Source of the DNA: Olavius sp. associated proteobacterium Delta 1
GTDB taxonomy: Bacteria; Desulfobacterota; Desulfobacteria; Desulfobacterales; JAFDCJ01
Reading direction: 5' to 3'
Length of the DNA: 64,000 nt
Assembly: GCA_902749685.1 (NCBI GenBank)
Contig: CACVKW010000830.1
Coordinates: 1 to 64,000 of the forward strand
Shown: positions 17,331 through 25,465 of the stretch, in pieces
How positions within the stretch are numbered: the first letter of the stretch is position 1
How the letters are laid out: the number at the start of each line of letters is the position of its first letter
Made by a program: the position numbers and the translations under genes
Notes under the pieces: generated by a model
Told to the model about the DNA's origin: nothing
The model's input: the letters and a program-made list of their open reading frames with translations, nothing else
Databases searched by the model: none

Positions 17331-18434
17331 AACTAGGCGATCTCTTTTTTCGGCCAGGCTTTGCATCAAGGCGTCAAAAGGCTTGGCGAAGGCGATGACC
17401 CCGTCTTCCTGGAGCTTTTGGGTGATGGAATTCAGATCAATGCCAAGGGATTTTAATTTTTCAATTTGCCGGTGTGCCTCATCCACCCCCCGGGTCAGGG
17501 TTTCAGCCGCTTTTCCGTGGTCGATAAAACTGTCGACAGTTGCCGGCGGCAGGGTGTTGACCGTCTGGGGGCCAATGAGTTCGTCCACGTAGATGGTATC
17601 CGGGTAATCCGGATTTTTGGCACTGGTGCTGGCCCATAACACGCGCTGCTCCCGGGCGCCCCTGTTTTTTAATTCTTCCCAGCGAGGCCCGTTAAAGATT
17701 TTCTTAAACTCGGCATAGGCGACTTTTGAGTTGGCGATGGCGATTTTGCCCTGCAGTTCTTTTGCGTTTGCTTCTTCGAGAGCTTTGTCGACCGCCGAGT
17801 CAACACGACTGACAAAAAACGATGCGACCGATGCGACCCGATTTACCGCATGTCCTCCTTTCACGGAGGGTCCGGATGGAAGCAGCTTGTCGAGCCCGGC
17901 CAGATAAGCGTCAGCGACAGCCTTATAATTTTCGAGTCCAAAGATCAGGGTGACGTTGACATTTACGCCGGCACCGATCAGTTCAGTTATGGCCGGTATG
18001 CCGGCAGCAGTGGCCGGCACTTTAATCATCACGTTGGGACGATTCAGGGTCTCAAACAGGCGTCTGGCTTCAGCGATGGTTTTCTCGGTTTCGTTGGCCA
18101 GATGCGGATTGACTTCAAGGCTTACGTAGCCATCCATGCCGTTGGACGAATCGTAAATAGGTTTAAGCAGATCAGCCGCCATACTGATATCTTCGATCGC
18201 CAGCGATTCATAGATTTCATCGATGCTTTTCTCGGTTTTGATCAACTCTTTGATGGCTTCGTCGTAGTCATTGCTGCCGGCGATGGCTTTCTCAAATATG
18301 GCCGGATTTGAAGTAATTCCCCTGACACCCTTGTCGATTAATGTCTGGAACTCGCCCGTGGTGATCAGTGAGCGGCGAATAAAATCAAACCACACGGATT
18401 GACCTAATTTTTCAAGTTCAATTAGCTTGGGCAT
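17295..18434 (-). CDS. tal: Transaldolase
   Basis: I prefer ATG 18434 (MPKLIELEKLGQ), with AGAGGA 8 nt upstream, over the in-frame ATG at 18464. The 379-residue product is of the long transaldolase subfamily. The Schiff-base lysine is in RPNVMIKVPATAAG; GITSNPAIFEKAI near the N-terminus and NVNVTLIFGLENY are also family signatures. It moves dihydroxyacetone units between sugar phosphates in the pentose phosphate pathway. The last 10 or so residues (GAQGREQRA) are encoded by iterated-word repeat sequence and look like an acquired tail. Confidence 0.93.
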   Translation of the reverse strand: MPKLIELEKLGQSVWFDFIRRSLITTGEFQTLIDKGVRGITSNPAIFEKAIAGSNDYDEAIKELIKTEKSIDEIYESLAIEDISMAADLLKPIYDSSNGMDGYVSLEVNPHLANETEKTIAEARRLFETLNRPNVMIKVPATAAGIPAITELIGAGVNVNVTLIFGLENYKAVADAYLAGLDKLLPSGPSVKGGHAVNRVASVASFFVSRVDSAVDKALEEANAKELQGKIAIANSKVAYAEFKKIFNGPRWEELKNRGAREQRVLWASTSAKNPDYPDTIYVDELIGPQTVNTLPPATVDSFIDHGKAAETLTRGVDEAHRQIEKLKSLGIDLNSITQKLQEDGVIAFAKPFDALMQSLAEKRDRLVQQGAQGREQRA

Positions 18435-18771
18435 TGGAAATTCCTCTGCGATCTTTTTCATCATTCAGCAGCTGATAAACTGGTTTAATGTATTGAGGAA
18501 GGGGATGAATTTAGTACTGCGCAAATATGACGCGATGAAAAAGATATATTATTTTTTTCGTTTGTGTTTTTGCGGCCATTGCGAACCTTTTCAATGCGTG
18601 CTAGATTCTCTTTTCATTTGGCGAAATCCGCTTTGAGCAGACATGCTTGCTATAGCATCAATATCAAAGATCGTCCACCCCTATTGCTGGAGCCGCGGGA
18701 TCGTTTAAATGAATACTGTGAATTTTTTCGTTATAGGCCGGTCGGGCAGACTTGATCATTAATCTATCAAC
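18435..18771. other. Intergenic region between glk and tal
   Basis: About 337 bases without a credible gene. It is AT-rich in the middle and has no iterated words. I see no strong terminator hairpin or promoter here, although the tal promoter on the minus strand should be within it. Confidence 0.4.
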
Positions 18772-19728
18772 TTAATTCTTCAGCTTTTGGGCAGCAAAGA
18801 AAGCCGCCCCCCACAGTCCACTTTCTTCATTGGTATTCAGATATACCGGGATTTTCTTCAGCATGGGCGCCATTGTTTTTGAGTTAGTAAACTGCCGCTC
18901 AAATGCCGGGTGCATTACGAGAAGCGGTATTTTAGCCGCGACACCCCCGGCAATATATACGCCGCCGCGGGCCAGCACTTGCAAGGCGTAGTTGCGGCAG
19001 GATCTGCCGTAAAAACGTGCCGTCCACTCAAGCGTTTCAGAATCATGTGACAATCCGGCACTGACTTCAGCCGGAGTTAATTTCTCTCCCGCAAGAAATT
19101 GGTGCACGAGACTCAGGCCTCTGCCGGAGACGATATATTCAGTTTCGACATAAGGCGCACTCAGTTCGTCCATCACAAATTGCATGAATTCAAACTCCGC
19201 CGGCGACTCAAACGGGAAAACGCAGTGACCTCCCTCAGACGGAACCGCCACATATCCCCCGCTTCCATCCGGGGTCAGCGCGGCCATTCCCAATCCTGTC
19301 CCGGCACCGATAACGGCTAGCGGTGCGCTGGAATCGATCTGTCCTGCTATTATCCGCCTGGCTGATCGGATGATCGGTGAGCGGCAGGCATAGGCCTGGG
19401 CGACGAAGTCATTGATCAGGAAACAGGTCATCAGATTAAGATTCTTAAGGCCGCTGGATAGATCAATATCCCATGGAATATTGGGCGGATTACTGTAAAC
19501 ACCGTTGATGATTGGTCCGGCGACTGCCAGTACTGCTATATCGCTTTGGTCAATGGGCAGGGAAAATTCTGATTGGTTCAGCAATTCAAGTAGATGGGAT
19601 AGAGAATTTGAATTGCGGGTCTCAAGCCACCGGGTAGTTTTAAGCGCCAGGGTGCCTTTTTCATTAAGGGTAAAATGCGCAAAACGGCTGTTGGTTCCGC
19701 CTATATCAGCGGCGAGGATACTTTTCAT
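18772..19728 (-). CDS. glk: Glucokinase
   Basis: A 318-residue ROK-unrelated (E. coli Glk-like) glucokinase. It has the phosphate-1 motif ILAADIGGTNSRFAHF, the sugar-binding LINDFVAQAYA, VIGAGTGLGMAAL, VPSEGGHCVFPFESPAEF, and a C-terminal ADP-side segment GVYIAGGVAAKIP. It makes glucose-6-phosphate from glucose and ATP, the substrate of the Zwf encoded upstream on the same strand. AAGG precedes ATG 19728. An iterated-word hairpin separates it from the TVP38 gene. Confidence 0.92.
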   Translation of the reverse strand: MKSILAADIGGTNSRFAHFTLNEKGTLALKTTRWLETRNSNSLSHLLELLNQSEFSLPIDQSDIAVLAVAGPIINGVYSNPPNIPWDIDLSSGLKNLNLMTCFLINDFVAQAYACRSPIIRSARRIIAGQIDSSAPLAVIGAGTGLGMAALTPDGSGGYVAVPSEGGHCVFPFESPAEFEFMQFVMDELSAPYVETEYIVSGRGLSLVHQFLAGEKLTPAEVSAGLSHDSETLEWTARFYGRSCRNYALQVLARGGVYIAGGVAAKIPLLVMHPAFERQFTNSKTMAPMLKKIPVYLNTNEESGLWGAAFFAAQKLKN

Positions 19729-19787
19729 ACGTGACCTTAATGGATACTCTGTCTTCAGTTTTAACGTATCGAAACCATTTATTGATT

Positions 19788-19925
19788 GAGTCGTGGAATG
19801 ATGGAATGCTGGAATAATGGAAAAATGGGTTTAGAGGAAATTGATCTCATCTGGAAGCGAAAGCGTGTTCCTTTTTAAACTGCCAACATTCCAATATTCC
19901 AGCATTCCACCATTCCAGTAGAAGA
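19788..19925. repeat. Iterated-word inverted block upstream of glk
   Basis: A 9-nt word appears several times on one side (TGGAATGATGGAATGCTGG, 19795-19813, then AATAATGG). Its complement appears on the other (CCAACATTCCAATATTCC and AGCATTCCACCATTCCAG, 19882-19918). The two halves are about 70 nt apart and could pair. It gives the clearest view of the forward-plus-reverse layout of these blocks. Confidence 0.7.
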
Positions 19926-19985
19926 GAACCCCCATTTTTTAGTTGAAACAGCGCCGGTATTTAATTGAATTAGCGCTTATTGCCC

Positions 19986-20684
19986 TCACCCTTCTCCTTT
20001 GATCTTCTTAATGATCCTGGGAATGAAAAATGAGAAGATAAAAAGGCCAATCGAAAAGAATACCTTAAATGATATCAAGCCTGCCCAATTACCGGATGCC
20101 CAGACTTCTTTTAAGGTCCCGATGAAAAATGTGAATATAAAGGTCCCCACAATGATACCCAGACCGGTGCCGAATACATAATCCCAGAAATGAACTTTGG
20201 TCAACCCCATACCGAAATTCATGGGGGTGAAAGGAAAATACACCAGCCGCAGGTACAGTACGGTGGCAAACCCATTGCGTTCAATGGCGTCATCATATTT
20301 TTGCAGGCGCTCACCAATTAATGAGGCCGCAAAGTCCCGGCCCAGCGTTCGTCCGATCCAAAAGGCTGCACCCGCACCAATCATGGCACCAAACCAGACA
20401 TACACAAATCCCCAGTAGGCCCCGAAAATCGCGGCACCCAGTCCGGTCAAAAGTGTGCCCGGCAGGAACAGACAGACCCCAACCGCGTAAATCGCCATAA
20501 AAACAACCGGAGCCCAAAACCCGGCAGTCGCCAGAAAACGACCCAGTGCCTCTGCATTCAAGTGTTCTTTGATCGGTGTGTAGCGTACAAAAATGATGGC
20601 CGCCAGGATAAAACCGACAAAAATGGCGGCTTTCAGCATGGCCTTGCTGCGATTCTTCGGCCCCTCGGTACCGGCTGTTTCCAT
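19986..20684 (-). CDS. TVP38/TMEM64 (DedA-like, SNARE-associated) family membrane protein
   Basis: I prefer ATG 20684 (METAGTEGPKN), with GGAG 9 nt upstream. An in-frame GTG at 20720 overlaps the zwf stop as GTGA but its extra codons are word-repeat sequence. The product of about 232 residues has five to six hydrophobic segments and the VTT-domain core GRTLGRDFAASLIGERLQKY and RLVYFPFTPMNFGMGLTKV. Family members are inner-membrane proteins with proposed lipid-scramblase or transport roles; function here is unproven. In many bacteria the family is linked or fused to MerA-like FAD oxidoreductases, and one lies just beyond zwf. Confidence 0.85.
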   Translation of the reverse strand: METAGTEGPKNRSKAMLKAAIFVGFILAAIIFVRYTPIKEHLNAEALGRFLATAGFWAPVVFMAIYAVGVCLFLPGTLLTGLGAAIFGAYWGFVYVWFGAMIGAGAAFWIGRTLGRDFAASLIGERLQKYDDAIERNGFATVLYLRLVYFPFTPMNFGMGLTKVHFWDYVFGTGLGIIVGTFIFTFFIGTLKEVWASGNWAGLISFKVFFSIGLFIFSFFIPRIIKKIKGEG

Positions 20685-20716
20685 AATATCGCGCTCCAAG
20701 AAAAAGGTTTCAGGTT

Positions 20717-22300
20717 TCACGCTGACTCGGTATTACTGACTAATCTGCTAATTGCTGCAGGTCCGGTACTCCCCGCCCGATAGAACTCAAGCAGGTCCGT
20801 CCGATCATCACAGTCCTCACACCTGTCTAAAATGGGTGTCAAAAACGACCAGCTTCTCTCTACGGCATCCTGGCGCCAGAAGAGCATTTGATCGCCGAGC
20901 ATACAATCTATCAATACCTTTTCATAAGCGTCCAGAACCGGTCCCGTATAGTTTTGCTGGTAGTTAAAATCCATGGTGACCGTGCGCAGGCATACCCGGG
21001 CACCGGGGTTTTTGGTTTGAAACGTGAGCGTTATCTTTTCATCCGGATAGATCCCGATGATTAACCGGTTGGCGACAATGGTTTGACCGAGGATGTGGCG
21101 AAATAATGAATGGGGGACGGTTTTAAACCGAATCGTAATTTCGGTCAGTTTCCGGGCAACCCTTTTGCCGGAGGTCATGTAAAACGGCACACCCTGCCAG
21201 CGCCAGTTGTCCAGAAAGACTTTCATCATGGCAAAGGTCGGTGTCAGTGACTTCGGATCCACCCCCGGTTCTTCGCGATAGGCGGGAGCCGGTTGGTTGT
21301 CGATGACACCGGCACCGTATTGCCCAAGGACCAGGTAATTCTGCAAATCGGCTATTGGAAACGGCCTGAGAGCGCCAAACACTTTGCTTTTTTCATCGCG
21401 CACCAGATCGGCTTCAAAACGGGCCGGCGGTTCCATCGCGATCAGCGCCAGCAACTGCATCATGTGATTTTGAAACATATCCCGCAATACACCTGACCGT
21501 TCATAGTAACCTGCCCGATGTTCCACGCCGAGGGTTTCGGTGGCCATGATGCTGACCTGATCAACATATCTCCGATTCCAGATGGGTTCAAACAGGGAAT
21601 TGGCAAAACGAAACATCAATACATTTTGAACCGTCTCTTTGGCCAGGTAATGGTCGATTCTGAAAATCTGATGTTCGCTGAAATGTTCGTGAAGACTGCG
21701 GTCCAGATCCATCGCCGTATCCAAGTTTATGCCGAAAGGCTTTTCCACGACAATGCGCGACCATCCGTTGCCATTGGTCATTTCGGCACTCAAACCGGCC
21801 CGGCCGATCATCTGCGCAACCGTTTTGTATAAAACCGGCGGCAGCGCAATGTAGAAAATCCGGTTTCCCGGGGTATTGTGGCTTATGTCGAGATTTTTCA
21901 GCGTTTCAGCCAGGTTGCTATAGGAGGACAAATCCTCGTAATCAATTGGCCGATAGTGAAGCGCAGCAGAAAAAGCCGGCCATTGGTCTTGATCCAGAAT
22001 TGCTGCATCTATCAGGGCGGTTTTCATTTTATTTCTGAATTCATCGTCGTCCATCCGGGTGCGGGCGCAGCCGACAATTTGAAAAGCTTGCGGTAAACCG
22101 TTATTGAGATACAGGTGAAATAACGCTGGAATCAGCTTGCGGGCGGTTAGGTCCCCGGTTGCCCCCAGGATGACAATGGTGCATGGATCGCTTGGCCCGG
22201 GCGCAACACACTCTGTGGGATCGACACCCAGATCCGGGGCTGTGACCGAGGCGGTAGCCGCTAATTCTTGCATCCTTTGGTTGCTTGCGCTGCTTTCCAT
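20717..22300 (-). CDS. zwf: Glucose-6-phosphate 1-dehydrogenase
   Basis: A 527-residue protein of normal Zwf length. It has the NADP-binding VILGATGDLTARKLIPALF, the active-site RIDHYLAKETVQN and VVEKPFG motifs, and C-terminal sugar-phosphate segments. It oxidises glucose-6-phosphate to the lactone, generating NADPH. pgl and gnd are not in the window, so the rest of the oxidative branch must be elsewhere. It is coupled to the TVP38 gene by end overlap. Confidence 0.95.
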   Translation of the reverse strand: MESSASNQRMQELAATASVTAPDLGVDPTECVAPGPSDPCTIVILGATGDLTARKLIPALFHLYLNNGLPQAFQIVGCARTRMDDDEFRNKMKTALIDAAILDQDQWPAFSAALHYRPIDYEDLSSYSNLAETLKNLDISHNTPGNRIFYIALPPVLYKTVAQMIGRAGLSAEMTNGNGWSRIVVEKPFGINLDTAMDLDRSLHEHFSEHQIFRIDHYLAKETVQNVLMFRFANSLFEPIWNRRYVDQVSIMATETLGVEHRAGYYERSGVLRDMFQNHMMQLLALIAMEPPARFEADLVRDEKSKVFGALRPFPIADLQNYLVLGQYGAGVIDNQPAPAYREEPGVDPKSLTPTFAMMKVFLDNWRWQGVPFYMTSGKRVARKLTEITIRFKTVPHSLFRHILGQTIVANRLIIGIYPDEKITLTFQTKNPGARVCLRTVTMDFNYQQNYTGPVLDAYEKVLIDCMLGDQMLFWRQDAVERSWSFLTPILDRCEDCDDRTDLLEFYRAGSTGPAAISRLVSNTESA

Positions 22301-22386
22301 ATCATGACCCTATTGCGGATAATCGACACATATCAAATTTCAAATCGCAAAAGACAAATAATATCCAAAATCCACTTGAATATTAA

Positions 22387-23853
22387 TCATTCAACACATG
22401 AATCTTCAGCGCAAGCTCTGCCTTTCAGATGAAAGAAGAATTTCAGACCTTTTTGTACTTTCTCTGAAAAAATTTTGGGCGAAAAAAAAGAACCGGCAAC
22501 TTTTTTGTTAATTTCTCCCAAGGACGGATAGGGATGTATGGCTGCCGCCAGTGTGGAAAGCTTAACCTTCCCATTAAGAATGGCCACCCATTCATTCAGT
22601 AAATCTTCGGCATGGGGGCCCAGAATCTGAATGCCGATCGGTTTTTCTTTGTCGTCGAGAATCATCTTGATTTTGCCGACTGTTTCACCTTCAGCCAGGC
22701 TGCGGTCGTTATCTTTGAATTCCTCCGTCCAAACATTATAGTTGATTCCGGCTTCGGTGGCACCTTTTTCATTCATGCCGATGCTGCCCAGGGGCGGATC
22801 GGTGTAAGTGCACCAGGGTAAAAAAGTATAGTCTGCCTTGCGGGGAAGACGAAAGATGGCATTGCTGACCACAATGCCGCCTTCATACCCTGCAGCATGG
22901 GTAAACTGAAAGCCGCCGTTAACATCGCCGGCGGCATAAACGTGCTTGAGGTTGGTTCTCAGACGGTTGTCGACGATGATCCCCTGGCGATTGAATTTGA
23001 CGCCAATATCTTCCAGCCCGAGGCCCTCGGTGTTGGGTCCCCGTCCTAACGAGACCAGGATCATTTCCGCCTTCAAGCTAATGGTGTTGCCCTGCCTGGT
23101 TTTGATCTTTACCTCTTTTTGACGGCCGAGATCGGTAACTTCCTCGATGGAGGAATTGAGGTAAAATTCCACACCTTCAGAACTGAGAACCTCTTTGACA
23201 GGGTCTGCCAGATCCGGGTCTTCTTTGATCAGAATCTGCGGGGCCATATCCACCACAGTAACCTGGGTTCCCAGCCGACAAAACGCCTGAGACATCTCGC
23301 TGCCGATGGGGCCACCCCCCAGAATAATCATGGATTTCGGCAGATGGTCAAGGTAGAAGACTTCCCGATTGGTAATATAAGGTGTTTTATCCAACCCTTT
23401 GATGGGCGGTGGGCTGGAAGAGGATCCGGTGGCAATGACCCAGGTTTTGGCCGAATAGGCTTGCCCGTTCAATTGAATGCTGTGGTCATCCGTAAACGTC
23501 GGCTGGCCGAATTCTACCTGAGCCCCAAGCCTGCAAAAGCGTTCCCTGGAATCATGATGCTGGATGGTGCCGATCACGGATCTTATTCTTTTGGCAACTG
23601 CTTTAAAATCCACCGGTGGTACCTCCACCGGCGGCAGGCCGAACTTTTCAGAATTTTTCATTAAGTGGTAAACATGGGCTGATTTTAAAAGTGTTTTGCT
23701 GGGCACGCAGCCAAAATGCAGGCAGTCACCGCCCAGTTCCTTTTCTTTTTCAACCAGAAGCGTTTTGGCCCCCAACTGGGCCGCACCGGACGTCACCGTT
23801 AAACCGCCGGCGCCCCCACCGATGACACCAATATCATAATCATAATTTGTCAT
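22387..23853 (-). CDS. MerA/dihydrolipoamide-dehydrogenase-like FAD-dependent oxidoreductase
   Basis: A 488-residue pyridine nucleotide-disulfide oxidoreductase. The FAD motif is GVIGGGAGGLTVTSGAAQLG, and the redox-active disulfide is in GGDCLHFGCVPSKTLL. The NAD(P) fold is IILGGGPIGSEMSQAFCRLG, and a dimerisation domain ends with the HPYPSLGE signature. The C-terminus carries a Cys pair CAEDSC; mercuric reductases also have a C-terminal Cys pair, but adjacent, so mercury reduction is not established. It lies 10 nt after a DUF547 gene, a common pairing in which the substrate is not well defined. Confidence 0.85.
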   Translation of the reverse strand: MTNYDYDIGVIGGGAGGLTVTSGAAQLGAKTLLVEKEKELGGDCLHFGCVPSKTLLKSAHVYHLMKNSEKFGLPPVEVPPVDFKAVAKRIRSVIGTIQHHDSRERFCRLGAQVEFGQPTFTDDHSIQLNGQAYSAKTWVIATGSSSSPPPIKGLDKTPYITNREVFYLDHLPKSMIILGGGPIGSEMSQAFCRLGTQVTVVDMAPQILIKEDPDLADPVKEVLSSEGVEFYLNSSIEEVTDLGRQKEVKIKTRQGNTISLKAEMILVSLGRGPNTEGLGLEDIGVKFNRQGIIVDNRLRTNLKHVYAAGDVNGGFQFTHAAGYEGGIVVSNAIFRLPRKADYTFLPWCTYTDPPLGSIGMNEKGATEAGINYNVWTEEFKDNDRSLAEGETVGKIKMILDDKEKPIGIQILGPHAEDLLNEWVAILNGKVKLSTLAAAIHPYPSLGEINKKVAGSFFSPKIFSEKVQKGLKFFFHLKGRACAEDSCVE

Positions 23854-23862
23854 GAGCAGCTC

Positions 23863-24627
23863 CTATTTCCCGTTCAGCGACCAATCGTAAGCCAGGTACT
23901 TGATGTTGATTTTTTCCGGTTTGGTTTGCAGTTTCTTTTTTAACGCTTCATTTGCATACTTGATAAAAAAGCCGAGTGCGTCTTCGTTAAAATCCTCTGA
24001 AAACCATTTGAAAATCCGGCTGACATGGAGATTGCGACCCTCCAGTCGATAGTTATTGGGATTATTGATAAATGACCGGGTGGCGTCATCCAGTTGTTGA
24101 TCCAGTTTTTCCGCAAGATAAGGCTCGGGACGTAAAGGCGGACAACTTTTCGCCGCACAGTTGATGGCAAAATGAACCCGGGGATCCCTGAAACGGGGTC
24201 TGAGAATGTCATGTTCAATATGGTCCAAAGAAACAGTCTCCCCGCTGAGCCGCACCACCTTTTTCTTCCAGGGACCGGTGTTGAAAATGCCAAGCTCTTT
24301 TATTGAATCGATAGCCGGGTATTTCGTCAAAATCAGTTTTATGGTCCAGGCGTTGTAGACGTTGGCATAGAAAGCAAACTGCTCCTTGCGCGAAAGCGTT
24401 TTAGGGTCGACGCTTTGAAGGAGATCGAGATATTGATCCAGTTTATCTTCCTCGGATTGAAATCCTGCATAATTGACGTTCCCGTCTGCAACGTATTTAT
24501 GCAACAGGTCGCCGAAAAGACTGTGGCTTACGCTGGAACCGGTCGAAGCCAAAAGCGGTATTTCGATCAACACCACCGTGATCAGGAAAGCAAAAACTGC
24601 TGCTGCAAGCAATTGTTTGATCTTCAT
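23863..24627 (-). CDS. DUF547 domain protein, exported
   Basis: The start at ATG 24627 (MKIKQLLAAAVFAFL) has GGAG 7 nt upstream and begins directly with a signal peptide; the ATG-like start at 24654 would add nine polar residues. The mature part of about 225 residues is a DUF547 domain, with FAFYANVYNAWTIKLIL, LDHIEHDILRP, and AINCAAKSCPPLRPEPY containing two conserved Cys. The biochemical role of DUF547 is not known to me; its repeated pairing with thiol/flavin oxidoreductases hints at a redox or metal role in the periplasm. Confidence 0.85.
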   Translation of the reverse strand: MKIKQLLAAAVFAFLITVVLIEIPLLASTGSSVSHSLFGDLLHKYVADGNVNYAGFQSEEDKLDQYLDLLQSVDPKTLSRKEQFAFYANVYNAWTIKLILTKYPAIDSIKELGIFNTGPWKKKVVRLSGETVSLDHIEHDILRPRFRDPRVHFAINCAAKSCPPLRPEPYLAEKLDQQLDDATRSFINNPNNYRLEGRNLHVSRIFKWFSEDFNEDALGFFIKYANEALKKKLQTKPEKINIKYLAYDWSLNGK

Positions 24628-24767
24628 TTTATAACTCCGTTGGGTGTGCCGCATTTAAAAGAAGTAAATTATGCTAGCCCAGGCAAAGGGATTAATCTTT
24701 TGTCGCGTCTTTGAATAAAAACTTACACTAATTGGTTGCCAAGATGGGAGATAATCTGATTGCTGGA

Positions 24768-25232
24768 TTATTTCAATACGCCGGGCCAGTTCCGGTTAGC
24801 TTTTTCGATGTATCCCGGGATATCTTTTTGCCATTTTTTTTGGATTTTGCGGCTGTAGTTCAAATATAATTTACCGTCTACAATCTGCCACCCGTATACC
24901 GGATCTATTTTAGCGGTAGTCCCTAGCGCTACGGCATACGCTCAGTATCCTCCATACTGGGGCGCATATTTTTCGGGTGTCGCTTTGAAGATCTCCAGGT
25001 GCTTTGCGCTGGAAAAACGCCATTTAGCCCCCTGCCAGCGGTATTCAAATTTTGCTTTTCCTTTTATCGGCTTCGCTTCGGTGAAATAGGCGACCGGGTC
25101 GTACCCTTTCACGGCGACACCGCTGAAGTTGGTATTGACAGAATCTTTTGCCAGGCCCACTGCCGGTGCTCCGATCAAAACTGCTGCCACAACTGGAATA
25201 AATATAAATAAGGCTATCGCTGCGAATTTCAT
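24768..25232 (-). CDS. YHS-domain protein, candidate selenoprotein (TGA at conserved Cys position)
   Basis: The frame starts at ATG 25232 (AGGA upstream) with a signal peptide (about 1-28), then GVAVKGYDPVAYF, KFEYRWQGAKWRF and PEKYAPQYGGY. Codon 97 (24942-24944) is TGA. Reading through it continues AYAVALGTTAKIDP, IVDGKLYLNYS and DIPGYIEKANRNWPGVL to a TAA at 24768. This is the normal C-terminal half of exported YHS proteins of about 150 residues. In homologues I recall, the residue at the TGA is a conserved Cys (YGGYCAYAV). Exactly one stop, at that Cys, with the frame otherwise intact, fits selenocysteine insertion. Deltaproteobacteria are rich in selenoproteins. The alternative is a Cys-to-stop mutation or sequence error. 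YHS domains are often linked to metal binding. Confidence 0.72.
24911..24931 (-). promoter_or_regulatory. Candidate bacterial SECIS-like hairpin after the TGA of the YHS gene
   Basis: Ten bases after the TGA the minus-strand RNA can form UAGCG-(11-nt loop CUAGGGACUAC)-CGCUA. An alternative fold pairs GUAG with CUAC around a 9-nt loop whose second base is G. Bacterial SECIS elements are hairpins placed just downstream of UGA inside the coding sequence, so the position is right. The stem is short and sequence rules are loose; I give it modest weight. Confidence 0.4.
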
Positions 25233-25465
25233 CGTGTATCCTCGCTGATTTTTTTTGACAGATTACTGATTTGTGATTAACTAAACTTATGGTTGGAATG
25301 ACAACAGTCAAGACAGGCGCAATATTTTTGTAAGGAATCTGAATATCGAACGACGTGAAAATATATTCTGAGCGGCTCATATGAGTACTGTCGTGAAGCC
25401 CGTACTTCTTTAATCAGGGGATCGGGTAGAATTTGGCAGAAGACTACTTCAGAAGAGGGATTCAA

